This document shows positions 1 to 8,509 of a stretch of 44,865 nucleotides of DNA, piece after piece. The translations under genes were made by a program, and so were the position numbers. Source of the DNA: an uncultured Rhodospirillales bacterium. GTDB taxonomy: Bacteria > Pseudomonadota > Alphaproteobacteria > Acetobacterales > Acetobacteraceae. A model generated the notes under the pieces. That model saw only the letters and a list, made by a program, of their open reading frames with translations. It made no database searches and was not told the origin of the DNA. The DNA lies in contig CAIYMY010000055.1 of the NCBI GenBank assembly GCA_903927465.1, positions 1 through 44,865 on the forward strand, given 5' to 3'. The stretch's first letter is position 1; the number at the start of each line of letters is the position of its first letter.

Positions 1-1573
1 CCAGGCCCTGCGGCAGGAAGGCACCATTGTAGTAAGGCACTGTGGAGACAGGCTTGCGTGCGGCATAGACATAGGCCGGATAGTAGATCATCAGCATGAT
101 CGCTTCCTCACCAATCGCGATATCGGTTGCTTGCGCGAAAAGCGCGTCGCGCTTGGCCTCATCCATGGTCTTCAGCGCTTCCGCCACCAGCGCATCGGCG
201 CGCGGGCTGGAATGGCGCGTGCGATTGGCTGTGCCAAGCCCGGCGTCACGATTAAAAGTATGGAGCAACGCGCGATAGGCGTAGCTGATGTTATCCGCGC
301 CATATTGTGCCGCCATCACCGTGAAGGCCTGCCGCGCGGCGGCCGGAAAATAGGCCGCATTGGGCATGGTTTGCACTTCGGTCTTCACGCCAATGCGTGT
401 CCAGAATTGCGCAATGGCCTGCGCCACTTTTTCATCATTCGGGTAGCGGTCATTCGTGGCGTGGATCGTGATTTGAAACCCATTCGGATAGCCCGCTTCC
501 GCAAGCAAGCGCCGCGCACGATCGGGTTCAAACGCCACGGGTTTGAGGCGTGGGGAGGTGCCTGGCGTGCCCGGCGGCAATACATCCGAAGCAACGGAAG
601 CCGCGCCTTCCATGACACGATCCACAATCGCCGCGCGATTGATGGCATGCGATAGCGCAAGCCTGACCCGCACATCCTTGAGCGGGTTCTTCGTCATCGC
701 CTGGCCGTTATTGTCGCGGATATGGGGCGATACATCGCGGTCCATATCCAGCGCCACATACATCACACGCATGCCGGCGATTTGCGAGACATCAGTCGCC
801 GCATTGCTGCGCAGCCGCGCGATATCGGGGATGGAGACTTCGTCTATGGCTTGCACATCGCCGGAGAGCAGGGCGGCGATACGCCCAGAATCATTCGGGA
901 TGACGCGGAATTGCACTTCCTCAAATTCTGGCCTTGGGCCGAACCAATGCGGATTGCGGCGCATGGTGACGAATTCGCCGAAGCGGTAATCCACCAGCGT
1001 ATAGGGGCCGGAAAATAGCCGCGCCTTGCCGGCATTGAAATCGGTGGGCTTGAAATCCTCACCGAGCGATGCGGGGACAATGGCAATTTCCGTGAGGTCC
1101 TCCGCCATGAAGGGATAGGGTTCTTCGGTTTTAATCAGCAGGCGCCCAGCATCCAGGATTTCGACATCCTTGATGGCGCGCACAAAAATCTGATAGCCGC
1201 CGGCTGAACCTTCCAGGCGCGGAATGCGCCGGATGGAAAAGGCAACATCCTGCGAGGTAATGGGGCTGCCATCGCTGAATTTCGCCGCGGGGTTCAGCGT
1301 GATTTCCCAGGCGCGGCCATCACCCACCGCCCGCCAGGATTGCGCGATACCCGGCGTGGGCTTGCCATCCGGTGTCATGCCGATCAGCCGCGCATGGCAG
1401 CCACGAAGCAGATTCTGCTCACCCGCAAGGCGAAATTGCGGGTCCATGGAAGTCGGGCTTAGCTTGATGCCAACCCGCAGCACGCCACCCGGCATGGGCT
1501 GCGCCGCCGCACCTTGGCTCAGCACAAACAGGCTTGTGCCGAAGCCTGCGAGAAATTCGGAACGTTTCAGCAT
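1..1573 (-). CDS. ABC transporter substrate-binding protein, family 5 (peptide type), 3' end cut
   Basis: Extracytoplasmic solute-binding protein of the dipeptide/oligopeptide (SBP_bac_5) type, which captures a ligand in the periplasm for an ABC importer. The N-terminus is a signal peptide (MLKRSEFLAGFG, a hydrophobic stretch, then AAAQP as likely cleavage site). Family hallmarks follow: GGVLRVGIK, the SMDPQ stretch, ITSQDVAFSIRR, and a late VRLALSHAINRAAIVD segment. About 524 codons are present without a stop, close to the usual family length, so probably only a few C-terminal residues are missing. The start lies 35 nt after the arsJ stop and has an AAGGGGG-like ribosome site, so it may be read through from the arsenic operon or be independent. 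No permease genes are in the window. The ligand cannot be told. Confidence 0.9.
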   Translation of the reverse strand, partial: MLKRSEFLAGFGTSLFVLSQGAAAQPMPGGVLRVGIKLSPTSMDPQFRLAGEQNLLRGCHARLIGMTPDGKPTPGIAQSWRAVGDGRAWEITLNPAAKFSDGSPITSQDVAFSIRRIPRLEGSAGGYQIFVRAIKDVEILDAGRLLIKTEEPYPFMAEDLTEIAIVPASLGEDFKPTDFNAGKARLFSGPYTLVDYRFGEFVTMRRNPHWFGPRPEFEEVQFRVIPNDSGRIAALLSGDVQAIDEVSIPDIARLRSNAATDVSQIAGMRVMYVALDMDRDVSPHIRDNNGQAMTKNPLKDVRVRLALSHAINRAAIVDRVMEGAASVASDVLPPGTPGTSPRLKPVAFEPDRARRLLAEAGYPNGFQITIHATNDRYPNDEKVAQAIAQFWTRIGVKTEVQTMPNAAYFPAAARQAFTVMAAQYGADNISYAYRALLHTFNRDAGLGTANRTRHSSPRADALVAEALKTMDEAKRDALFAQATDIAIGEEAIMLMIYYPAYVYAARKPVSTVPYYNGAFLPQGL

Positions 1574-1608
1574 GGCGGCCCCCTTATTTCAGGGTCAGAG
1601 CTTCGCCC

Positions 1609-2823
1609 TCAGCGCGCTTCAGCGCAAGCGGCGCGGTCTTCCGGCAGGGAAAGCGTGATGGCCCAACAGAGCCCGAGCATCACCGCAGCACCCGCTAAGG
1701 CGCCCATGATGCCCGCCATTTGATAGAGCAAGCCCGACAGCATCGTGCCGGCAAAGCGCCCGGCGGCATTGGCGGCGTAGTAGAAGCCCACATCCTCGGC
1801 GGCTTTTTTGGAGCCGGCATAAGCCAGGATCAGATAGGAATGGAGCGAGGAATTCACCGCAAAGGCAAAGCCAAACACCAAAAGCCCCGCGACCAGGACC
1901 AGATCAGCGCGGCCCACATCAAGCCAAAGTGCGGCCATGAGCGCGGGCGGAATCACTGCAAGGCCAAGGCACCAAAGTCGCGCAGCCGGCACTTCTGCGC
2001 TCAGCCCATCGGCGCTGCGCTGGATCAAAGATGGCGCAGCCGCCTGCACCAAGCCGTAACCGATGGTCCAAATGGCGAGGAAGCCACCCACTGCCGTGAA
2101 GCTCCACCCCGCAGAATAGAGAAACACCGGAAGGGCCACGACAAACCAGACATCGCGCGCGCCAAACAGCAGAATGCGCGCCGCCGCAAGTAGATTTACG
2201 CCGCGATCGCGCGCCATGAATTCCCGCATGGAAGCTGACGCCTTGGCCTTGCCCATCAGCGGCGGGAGGGAGGCCACAACGCCAAGCAACACCAGCCCAA
2301 GCAGCGCGGCCATCAGCCAAAGTGCGCCCTGAAAGCCCAGCGCTTCCAGCAGTACGCCACCCAGGAAAAACCCGACACCCTTCATCGCGTTCTTGCTGCC
2401 AGTGAACCAGGCCACCCAACGGAACAACCGACCAGACGCATCACCCGCCGTCAGCTTGATCGCGGATTTGGACGCGGTTTTGGTGATATCCTTCGCGATG
2501 CCGCAAATGCCTTGCGCCAGCACCACCCAAGCCAGCGCCATGGCTGGCACCCAGCCTGGCGATAGCGCTGACAGCATCAGGAAACCTGCGATTTGCGCGG
2601 CCAGCCCCACCGCCAACATGCGCGCAATGCCAAAGCGCGTGGCGAGCCAACCGCCGACAAGGTTGGCGCCGATCCCTGCCGCTTCATACAGCAAAAAAAG
2701 AAAAGCCAACGCGAATGGTGAATAGCCAAGCTTGTGAAAATGCAGCAGCACCAGCATGCGCAAGGCGCCATCGGTCAGCGTAAAACCCCAATAGGCAGCG
2801 GTGACGATGGCGTAGTTGCGCAT
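1609..2823 (-). CDS. arsJ: Organoarsenical efflux MFS transporter ArsJ
   Basis: Inner-membrane major facilitator of 404 residues. ArsJ is known to export 1-arseno-3-phosphoglycerate, the unstable product made when GAPDH uses arsenate in place of phosphate. The call rests on the N-terminal signature at residues 11-29 (YWGFTLTDGALRMLVLLHF), which I recognise as characteristic of ArsJ, on about 12 hydrophobic segments, and on its position one nucleotide after the stop of a GAPDH gene. The open frame extends upstream to 2925, but that would overlap the GAPDH gene by 100 nt; the ATG at 2823 directly after the GAPDH stop fits better and begins MRNYAIVTAAYWG. It is the last gene of the arsRC-gapdh-arsJ operon and is probably translated by coupling. 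Confidence 0.93.
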   Translation of the reverse strand: MRNYAIVTAAYWGFTLTDGALRMLVLLHFHKLGYSPFALAFLFLLYEAAGIGANLVGGWLATRFGIARMLAVGLAAQIAGFLMLSALSPGWVPAMALAWVVLAQGICGIAKDITKTASKSAIKLTAGDASGRLFRWVAWFTGSKNAMKGVGFFLGGVLLEALGFQGALWLMAALLGLVLLGVVASLPPLMGKAKASASMREFMARDRGVNLLAAARILLFGARDVWFVVALPVFLYSAGWSFTAVGGFLAIWTIGYGLVQAAAPSLIQRSADGLSAEVPAARLWCLGLAVIPPALMAALWLDVGRADLVLVAGLLVFGFAFAVNSSLHSYLILAYAGSKKAAEDVGFYYAANAAGRFAGTMLSGLLYQMAGIMGALAGAAVMLGLCWAITLSLPEDRAACAEAR

Positions 2824-2824
2824 A

Positions 2825-3868
2825 TCAGATGCCGTGCGCTTCCATGATGCAAGCCAGATCGACCATGCGGCAGGCATAGCCCATTTCATTGTCATACCAG
2901 GCATAGATTTTTGCCATGGTGCCATCCGTCACCAAAGTGGATAGCGCATCTATGATGGAACTGCGCGTATCGCGCGCATAATCGGCGGAAACCAAAGGCC
3001 GTTCCTCATAACCCAGAATACCAGCCAGCGGGCCTTCGGCGGCAGCGCGGAACAGCGCGTTCAATTCCTCGGCGCTGGTCGCACGCTGCAATTCAAACAC
3101 GCAATCAGTGAGGGACGCATTCAGCACCGGCGCGCGCACCGCATGGCCATTCAGCTTGCCCTTCAATTCGGGATAGATCAGCGCAATCGCCGTTGCACTC
3201 CCGGTGGTGGTGGGCTGGAGTGAGAGCATGGCGGAACGCGCACGGCGCAAATCCTTATGCGGCGCATCGGTCACCACATTGGTATTGGTGGGGTCATGGA
3301 TCGTGGTGATCTGACCATGCCTGATCCCAATCGCCTCATGCACCACCTTCACCACGGGGGCGAGGCAATTGGTGGTGCAGGATGCGGCAGTGACAATTGG
3401 GTGACGCGCGGGATCATAAAGCGCATCATTCACGCCCACCACGACATTAAGGACTGAGGCTTCCTTCACTGGTGCAGCAACAATCACGCGCTTCGCCCCG
3501 CGATCAAGATGCCCGCGCAGGGTGGCTTCGGTCAGGAATTTGCCGCTGCATTCCAGCACCAGATCAACACCAAGATCACCCCAGGGAATCGCCGCCGGTG
3601 TCGCGTGTTCCGTGAATCCGATGTGCTTGTCACCAACGCGCAAAGCATCCGCGCCTTCCGCCGCGATGGGCGTGCGCCAACGGCCCTGCACGCTATCAAA
3701 ACTCAGCAAATGCGCCGAGGCTGCCGCACCGCCCTTCACTTCATTCACATGGACAATATCCAGCCGATTGGCGCGGCGCGGATCATCCTCACCACGCTCC
3801 GCTGCGCCGAAAGCCGCGCGGAACGCCAGGCGGCCGATGCGGCCCATGCCATTGATACCAACCCTCAT
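2825..3868 (-). CDS. ArsJ-associated glyceraldehyde-3-phosphate dehydrogenase
   Basis: NAD(P)-dependent GAPDH of 347 residues. In ArsJ operons this enzyme oxidises glyceraldehyde-3-phosphate with arsenate as co-substrate, giving 1-arseno-3-phosphoglycerate for ArsJ to expel. Seen in the sequence: a Rossmann start INGMGRIGR (residues 5-13), the catalytic cysteine in ASCTTNC (Cys164), a following histidine in TTIHDPT (His191), and the C-terminal [15 protein letters not shown]. The start codon overlaps the end of the arsRC fusion by four bases (ATGA), and arsJ follows after one base, so the three genes form one translational unit. This context, rather than the fold, separates it from the housekeeping glycolytic enzyme, which would not normally sit in an arsenic operon. 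Confidence 0.93.
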   Translation of the reverse strand: MRVGINGMGRIGRLAFRAAFGAAERGEDDPRRANRLDIVHVNEVKGGAAASAHLLSFDSVQGRWRTPIAAEGADALRVGDKHIGFTEHATPAAIPWGDLGVDLVLECSGKFLTEATLRGHLDRGAKRVIVAAPVKEASVLNVVVGVNDALYDPARHPIVTAASCTTNCLAPVVKVVHEAIGIRHGQITTIHDPTNTNVVTDAPHKDLRRARSAMLSLQPTTTGSATAIALIYPELKGKLNGHAVRAPVLNASLTDCVFELQRATSAEELNALFRAAAEGPLAGILGYEERPLVSADYARDTRSSIIDALSTLVTDGTMAKIYAWYDNEMGYACRMVDLACIMEAHGI

Positions 3869-4665
3869 GCCCGTGCCCCCGTCATCGGATTGCCCAAAGC
3901 TTCAACCCGTGTTTGCAGCGCCATGCGATCCAGGGTGGTGAAGGGAAGGCTGATGAAAATTTCCAGCCGGCGCCGCAGCGCCGCGTAAAGTTCATTCAGA
4001 AGCGTCGCGCGTTCGGCACCGGCGCCCGAGAATTTCGCGGGGTCCGGCAAGGGCCAGGCCGCGCTGGTGATGGTGTCGCCAAAATCTGGGCAGCGCTGGC
4101 CTTCCAGCGTATCGCAAAGCGCGATGATGAAATCGAAACGCTGCGCGTCGGTGCCGGCGAATTCTTCCCAGGATTTGGAGCGCAAAGGCGCGACATCATG
4201 CCCAAGCGCCTGTAGCTGCGCGAGCACTTCCGGCAAGGGACCATCCGGCGCGGGCTCAGAACCCGCGGAATAGGCGCGAAAACGCCCACCGCCGATACGA
4301 TTCAAAATGGCTTCGGCCATGATGGAGCGCGCCGAGTTGCGCGTGCAGAGGAATAAGACCCGCAAGGCGCGTCCAGGCGCGGTGATGGGGGCTGTTGCCC
4401 CACCCAGAAACCCGACCAAAGCGGCAAAGGCCGCCGGGGCGCTGGCATAGAGCACCTGGCGCCCCTGGCGATGCGGTGTAATCAGCCCGGCGTCTTCAAG
4501 CGCGCGTAGATGGAAGGAAAGCGTGGAGGGCGGCACGCCCAGCGCCTCGGCAATTTCCCCTGCTGGCAGGCCCTCAGGTCTCGCGCTTTGCAGGTTCTGG
4601 ATCAGGGCCAGGCGTGTGGGCTGGCCCAAGGCGGCAAAAGCCGCGGCGGCGGATTCTGTTTCCAT
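3865..4665 (-). CDS. ArsR-ArsC fusion: HTH repressor joined to LMW-phosphatase-type arsenate reductase
   Basis: A 266-residue two-domain protein. Residues 1-90 are an ArsR/SmtB winged helix ([11 protein letters not shown], recognition region [19 protein letters not shown], wing [10 protein letters not shown]). Residues 100-240 are a low-molecular-weight phosphatase fold of the thioredoxin-coupled ArsC type: P-loop CTRNSAR (Cys107 to Arg113), resolving pair Cys184 and Cys192, and a DPAKF general-acid segment (Asp208). All three cysteines of the redox relay are present, so reductase activity is plausible. The ArsR half contains no cysteine at all, so it lacks the usual arsenite ligands; sensing may lie in the ArsC half. 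It is the first gene of the operon. Similar fusions are known elsewhere, for example in Leptospirillum. No arsenite pump is in the window. Confidence 0.92.
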   Translation of the reverse strand: METESAAAAFAALGQPTRLALIQNLQSARPEGLPAGEIAEALGVPPSTLSFHLRALEDAGLITPHRQGRQVLYASAPAAFAALVGFLGGATAPITAPGRALRVLFLCTRNSARSIMAEAILNRIGGGRFRAYSAGSEPAPDGPLPEVLAQLQALGHDVAPLRSKSWEEFAGTDAQRFDFIIALCDTLEGQRCPDFGDTITSAAWPLPDPAKFSGAGAERATLLNELYAALRRRLEIFISLPFTTLDRMALQTRVEALGNPMTGARA

Positions 4666-4667
4666 GT

Positions 4668-4683
4668 TTCCAGTATAATGGAA
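4668..4683 (-). promoter_or_regulatory. Putative arsenic operon promoter/operator, likely leaderless
   Basis: On the minus strand a TATACT -10 box (4678-4673) ends only seven bases before the ATG of the arsR-arsC fusion (4665), so transcription would start at or next to the start codon, giving a leaderless or nearly leaderless mRNA. An inverted repeat, TTCCA (4668-4672) and TGGAA (4679-4683) with a 6-nt spacer, brackets the -10 box and is a good operator candidate for the encoded repressor. No convincing -35 box is seen at 16-18 nt. Positions are seen directly; function is inferred. Confidence 0.5.
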
Positions 4684-4727
4684 TCAACTTCCGGGACACG
4701 TGAAATTTTCATGACAGGGCGGGCGCC

Positions 4728-5834
4728 CTACCAGCCATTCACCCGATCCCAAACAGCAATCACCTCATCCCCGCCATCCACCACGTAGTACCGGTCATGC
4801 GCGGCGACGGTCAGGCAGGTGTGGTTCGGTGCCACGCGCACCAGGGCACCGACAGTTAGTTCCGCAAAGGGCAGTGGGCCATCGCCGCGCACTTCGCCAT
4901 GTTCCTGATGGGTGCGCGCGACAATCGCCTCCCCGAAGGCCCATTTGCCTTGCCGATCCAGCATGACCCCAAAACCAAGATCCTTCGGCGCGGCCTGAGT
5001 GCTGCGATCCTTGGAAAGCGCAATCCCCCCCGCATCAATCAGCACCGCATTGCGGTCCTGCTTGCGGGAGGTGACGGCGGACAATACCGTCACCGCGATA
5101 TCTTCCATGCCATGCGTGCCGATCTGCCCCTGGAACAAATCACCAAACATATAGACGCCAGCGCGGATATCCGTGATGCCCACCATGGATTGCCCGTAAA
5201 GCGCGGTCGGCGAAGACCCGGCAGAGACAACGCGCGGCGTGATGCCCATGCCGCGCAAACGCTCGGCGGCCAGCACCGCGCCGGCGCGTTCCGTTTCCGC
5301 CACCTTGCGCATGCCTTCTTCGCTGCGTTCCGCATAGGAATGCCCGGCATGCGTCATGATGCCAGCGCAGCGTGCCCCCAGGCGTTGCGCAATTTCCGCC
5401 AGCGCCGCTGAATCCGGCGCAATGCCGCCGCGGCCCTCGCCGCAATCAACCTCAATCAATGTCGGCAAAATGCCGGAATGGGCTGCGATAGCGCTGGCGA
5501 CTTCCGGATCATCAGTGATGATTTTCAAATCATTGCCTTGCGCATTGATCGCCGCGATGGCGTCCAGCTTTTGCGGCGTGATGCCCACCGCGTAAATCTG
5601 ATCGCGATAGCCACCACCGGCGAAATACCGCGCCTCAGCAATGGTGCTGACGGTGATCGGCCCATGATTGGGCGCTGCCAGCGCCGCAACCGCCAAGCTC
5701 TTCGCGGTTTTCATATGGGGTCGAAGCTTCAAGCCAGGATGCCGCGAAACGGCTTCGGCCATGCGCGCCAGATTGCGCTTCAAAATGCCGAGTTCCAGCA
5801 CCAGGCAGGGTGTGGGCAGATCATCCAGCTTCAT
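4728..5834 (-). CDS. DSD1 family PLP-dependent enzyme (D-serine dehydratase / D-threonine aldolase-like)
   Basis: A 368-residue fold-type III (alanine-racemase-like barrel) enzyme with a C-terminal D-serine-dehydratase-like domain. Lys42 in PHMKTAK is the expected PLP lysine. The C-terminal PNHTCLTVAAH provides the histidine/cysteine zinc ligands seen in this family. Members cleave or dehydrate D-3-hydroxy amino acids (D-threonine aldolase, D-serine dehydratase, 3-hydroxy-D-aspartate enzymes); the exact substrate cannot be read here. I chose the ATG at 5834 because it overlaps the upstream mlrC-like stop as ATGA; an in-frame GTG lies two codons earlier at 5840. It is the last gene of a three-gene minus-strand operon, which suggests catabolism of an unusual amino acid or peptide. 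A short GC hairpin (4716-4729) covers the stop codon. Confidence 0.85.
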   Translation of the reverse strand: MKLDDLPTPCLVLELGILKRNLARMAEAVSRHPGLKLRPHMKTAKSLAVAALAAPNHGPITVSTIAEARYFAGGGYRDQIYAVGITPQKLDAIAAINAQGNDLKIITDDPEVASAIAAHSGILPTLIEVDCGEGRGGIAPDSAALAEIAQRLGARCAGIMTHAGHSYAERSEEGMRKVAETERAGAVLAAERLRGMGITPRVVSAGSSPTALYGQSMVGITDIRAGVYMFGDLFQGQIGTHGMEDIAVTVLSAVTSRKQDRNAVLIDAGGIALSKDRSTQAAPKDLGFGVMLDRQGKWAFGEAIVARTHQEHGEVRGDGPLPFAELTVGALVRVAPNHTCLTVAAHDRYYVVDGGDEVIAVWDRVNGW

Positions 5835-7336
5835 GGCCACTGCGCTTCCTTATCAATCGGCAAAACAGGTCTTGGCATATGCTTCCAATCGAAGCGCGTC
5901 AGAATGGGGGAGGTGAGGCCGGGGCAATCCACCTCAATAATCTGTTCATGCTTGAAGAATTCATCGAAGCCGCCGCGGAAATGCCCGCGAGACTTCACCA
6001 CTACAGCGCGTGCCTTCCCCACATCCAAGCCGAGATGCTCGAAAAACGCCGGGTCGGCGCATTGTGTGCGAATGGAAATAACCACCACCGTCATGCCGCC
6101 AATCTGCAAGGCCGCCGTGGCGCCAAGCGTCATGGCCGTGCCGGCGAAAATACCGCGCCGCCCCGTCACGCGGCCATCGGAAAGCGCCACCACTTCCGCA
6201 TCCGCGCTGAAGGGTTTGCTGAAGGGATCATCCACAGCGACATCACGGTTGAAGCGCGCGGTGAAGCGCGCACCCTTGCCCAGCTTGTGCGCTTCCGCCG
6301 CCAAGGCAGGATCATGGATCACGCCCACCAGGCAATCCTGCACACCGGCGCGATGGAAAGCTTCCAGAATCCACATGGTATTGCCGCGCCCGCCACCGCC
6401 CGGATTATCGGCAACATCCGCGAAAGCCAGCGACACGGGGCTATGCAGTGCTTTTTGCGTGGCATCTTCCAAGGCAGTCAGATTGGCGATGAAGCGCCCG
6501 CGCCTTTCCCATGCCGCCGCTGCTAGCCGGTCCGCCAGCGCTTCCGCCGCAGCCTGATTTGTCGCGGTGATGATCACCGCCATACCGTTGAAAGGTGTGT
6601 CGCCATAAGCAAAGCCGCCCATGATGGAAACATTGGCAATGCGCTGATCCTCTGCGGCCCATTCCTGGCCGAGATTGATCACCTCGGCATAGGGACCCTG
6701 CGCGGTCAGCATGGAAACCGTGGGCGCCACAATCGGCAAGCGGCGGAAGGCGCGATGGAAACGCTCACCAGCCAGAAGCCTGCGCATCAGCACGGCACTT
6801 TCCGCGCCGCGTTCGCGCATATCCAGATGCGGATTGGTGCGATAGCCGACAAAGGCATCGGTCAACGCCACCATGCGATCTGAAACATTGCCGTGCAGAT
6901 CGTATGAACACACCAGGGGCACATCGCCCAGAATGTCACGAATCAGCGCCTGCAAACTGCCTTCCGGGTCAAGATCAGCGGTTGCCAGCCCTGCGCCATG
7001 CAGCACGCAATAAACGCCATCGACCTGGCCCTTCAGCGCGGTCAGGCCTTCGCGCCATTGCCGCATGAAGCCATCAAAGGCGTCTTGTTCCACCGGACCA
7101 TTGGGTTCCGCCATGGCCAGCAGAATAGGGCAGGGTTCCCAAGCGCCGCTGGCATCCATGGCGGTGACGAAGCCCGGCATTTCACCAAGCGCTGCCGGGG
7201 CGGCGGAACGCGCATCCGCCACAATGGTATCGCCGGCAATCAGGCAACGCGTTTCGAAATCCCGCAATGTCGCGCATGGTGCAAAGCGGTTGCATTCAAT
7301 TGAAAAACCCAAAAGGGCAATGCGTGGCCTGGCCAT
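5831..7336 (-). CDS. M81 family metallopeptidase (MlrC-like)
   Basis: A 501-residue protein of the MlrC family, named after the zinc enzyme that opens peptides released from microcystin by sphingomonads; most homologues act on unknown small amides. Visible motifs are IECNRFAP (residues 13-20), VLHGAG (111-116), and YDLHGNVSD (145-153), whose Asp and His are likely metal ligands, plus NPHLDMRERG with His170. The C-terminal half is the MlrC C-terminal domain. Its start overlaps the stop of the threonine-synthase-like gene (TGATG) and its stop overlaps the next start, so it is the middle gene of a coupled operon with two PLP enzymes. Microcystin degradation is not implied, because no mlrA or mlrB is present. 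Confidence 0.88.
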   Translation of the reverse strand: MARPRIALLGFSIECNRFAPCATLRDFETRCLIAGDTIVADARSAAPAALGEMPGFVTAMDASGAWEPCPILLAMAEPNGPVEQDAFDGFMRQWREGLTALKGQVDGVYCVLHGAGLATADLDPEGSLQALIRDILGDVPLVCSYDLHGNVSDRMVALTDAFVGYRTNPHLDMRERGAESAVLMRRLLAGERFHRAFRRLPIVAPTVSMLTAQGPYAEVINLGQEWAAEDQRIANVSIMGGFAYGDTPFNGMAVIITATNQAAAEALADRLAAAAWERRGRFIANLTALEDATQKALHSPVSLAFADVADNPGGGGRGNTMWILEAFHRAGVQDCLVGVIHDPALAAEAHKLGKGARFTARFNRDVAVDDPFSKPFSADAEVVALSDGRVTGRRGIFAGTAMTLGATAALQIGGMTVVVISIRTQCADPAFFEHLGLDVGKARAVVVKSRGHFRGGFDEFFKHEQIIEVDCPGLTSPILTRFDWKHMPRPVLPIDKEAQWP

Positions 7337-8460
7337 CAGATGGCTACTCCCAAAAGTTCAGCGATGCGCGGGGTGGATTTCAGCCCCGTGCCGGTTAGCA
7401 CCACCACGGTGGTTTCATCGGCACGAATGGTGCCGGCTTCGAGCAATTTCACGAAAGCCGCCGCTGCCTGGGCGCAGGTGGGTTCCACGTAAATGCCGGT
7501 GCGTGCGAGATCGAGCGTGGCAGCGCTAATTTCGGCTTCGCTCAACATCACAGCACCGCCTCGGCTTTCCTGCAAAACGGCTATGACTTCCTGCGTGCGA
7601 ATAGGCTGCGCGATGGCAGTGCCTTCCGCAATGGTGGGCACTGCTGCAATCGCTGGCTGCTTCAGGAAGGCCCGCGCAATCGGCGCACAATTTTCCGGCT
7701 GAGCGGCGAAAATGCGCGGCAGCTTCTTGATCTCACCCGCGCGCTGTAATTCCGCAAAGCCGATGCCGCAGCCCAGCACATTGGACCCCGCGCCGCAGGG
7801 CACAATCACATTATCGGGTGCAACAAAACCCAAATCTTCCCACAATTCATAGGCAAGTGTCTTCGTGCCATGCAGGAAGAAGGGGTGCCAATTATGGCTG
7901 GCGTAGAAAACATGAGCGGCTTGGCGCAAAGCCTCATCCGCGCAATCCTGTCGACTGCCTGGCACCAATTCAATCTCGGCGCCCGACGCACGGGATTGCA
8001 CGGTCTTCGCCGGAGAGGTTGAAGCCGGCACCAGAATCTTCGCACGCATCCCGCCCGCAGCGGCATAGGCTGCGACCGCCGCACCACCATTGCCCGATGA
8101 ATCTTCCAACACATGCGCCACACCCTGCGCGCGAAGCAGGGACAGCATCACGGAAGCCCCACGATCCTTGAAGGACCCGGTCGGCATGAACCATTCGCAT
8201 TTCACCAAAGCGGAGGCGCCGCCAATCACGCGCGGCACCAGCGGTGAACAGCCTTCCCCCATGGTAATCGGGTCATCCGGCAGGAAGGGCAGCGCGGCCC
8301 CATAGCGCCAGATCGAACGATCCTCAGTGCGGATCGCAGCGCGGGTAATGCCGGGCAGCGGCGTCAGCATCAGGGGGGCTTGGCCGTCGCCACACCAGCG
8401 CGGCGTGGCGAGCGGATAGGTGGCCCCGCTGCGGGGGTCCAGATAGGTAATCTCGGTCAT
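7336..8460 (-). CDS. Pyridoxal-phosphate-dependent enzyme, threonine-synthase-like
   Basis: Fold-type II PLP enzyme of 374 residues. The PLP lysine is Lys98 in PTGSFKDRGA, the substrate loop is SSGNGG (121-126), and PCGAGSNVLG is the phosphate-binding glycine loop. The overall layout matches threonine synthase or related beta-eliminating/replacing enzymes, but the context is not threonine biosynthesis. The open frame reaches 8586, which would run into the divergent M20 gene; the ATG at 8460 (MTEITYLDPRSG) is the natural start. It heads the operon with the M81 hydrolase and the DSD1 enzyme. Possible roles are threonine or 3-hydroxy-amino-acid conversion, or elimination from a modified amino acid; I cannot decide between them. 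Confidence 0.85.
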   Translation of the reverse strand: MTEITYLDPRSGATYPLATPRWCGDGQAPLMLTPLPGITRAAIRTEDRSIWRYGAALPFLPDDPITMGEGCSPLVPRVIGGASALVKCEWFMPTGSFKDRGASVMLSLLRAQGVAHVLEDSSGNGGAAVAAYAAAGGMRAKILVPASTSPAKTVQSRASGAEIELVPGSRQDCADEALRQAAHVFYASHNWHPFFLHGTKTLAYELWEDLGFVAPDNVIVPCGAGSNVLGCGIGFAELQRAGEIKKLPRIFAAQPENCAPIARAFLKQPAIAAVPTIAEGTAIAQPIRTQEVIAVLQESRGGAVMLSEAEISAATLDLARTGIYVEPTCAQAAAAFVKLLEAGTIRADETTVVVLTGTGLKSTPRIAELLGVAI

Positions 8461-8509
8461 CCCCCTAACCTCGCTTGCCCTGAGCCGCGCCGCAAGGGAT
8501 GCTGGGGAC

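Noticed and set aside
2824-2925. N-terminal extension of ArsJ by 34 residues
   Set aside because: Would overlap the GAPDH gene by 100 bases, and the ArsJ family begins at the MRNYAIVTAAYW sequence.
2825-3868. GAPDH as the housekeeping glycolytic enzyme
   Set aside because: It is coupled to arsJ and to an arsR-arsC fusion, the defining context of the arsenate-using GAPDH.
4716-4729. Hairpin AGGGC/GCCCT as terminator of the DSD1 gene
   Set aside because: Only 5 bp, overlaps the stop codon, and has no U-run; too weak to list.
5831-7336. Microcystin degradation (mlr) locus
   Set aside because: Only an MlrC-family protein is present; no mlrA, mlrB or mlrD. The family is far broader than microcystin breakdown.
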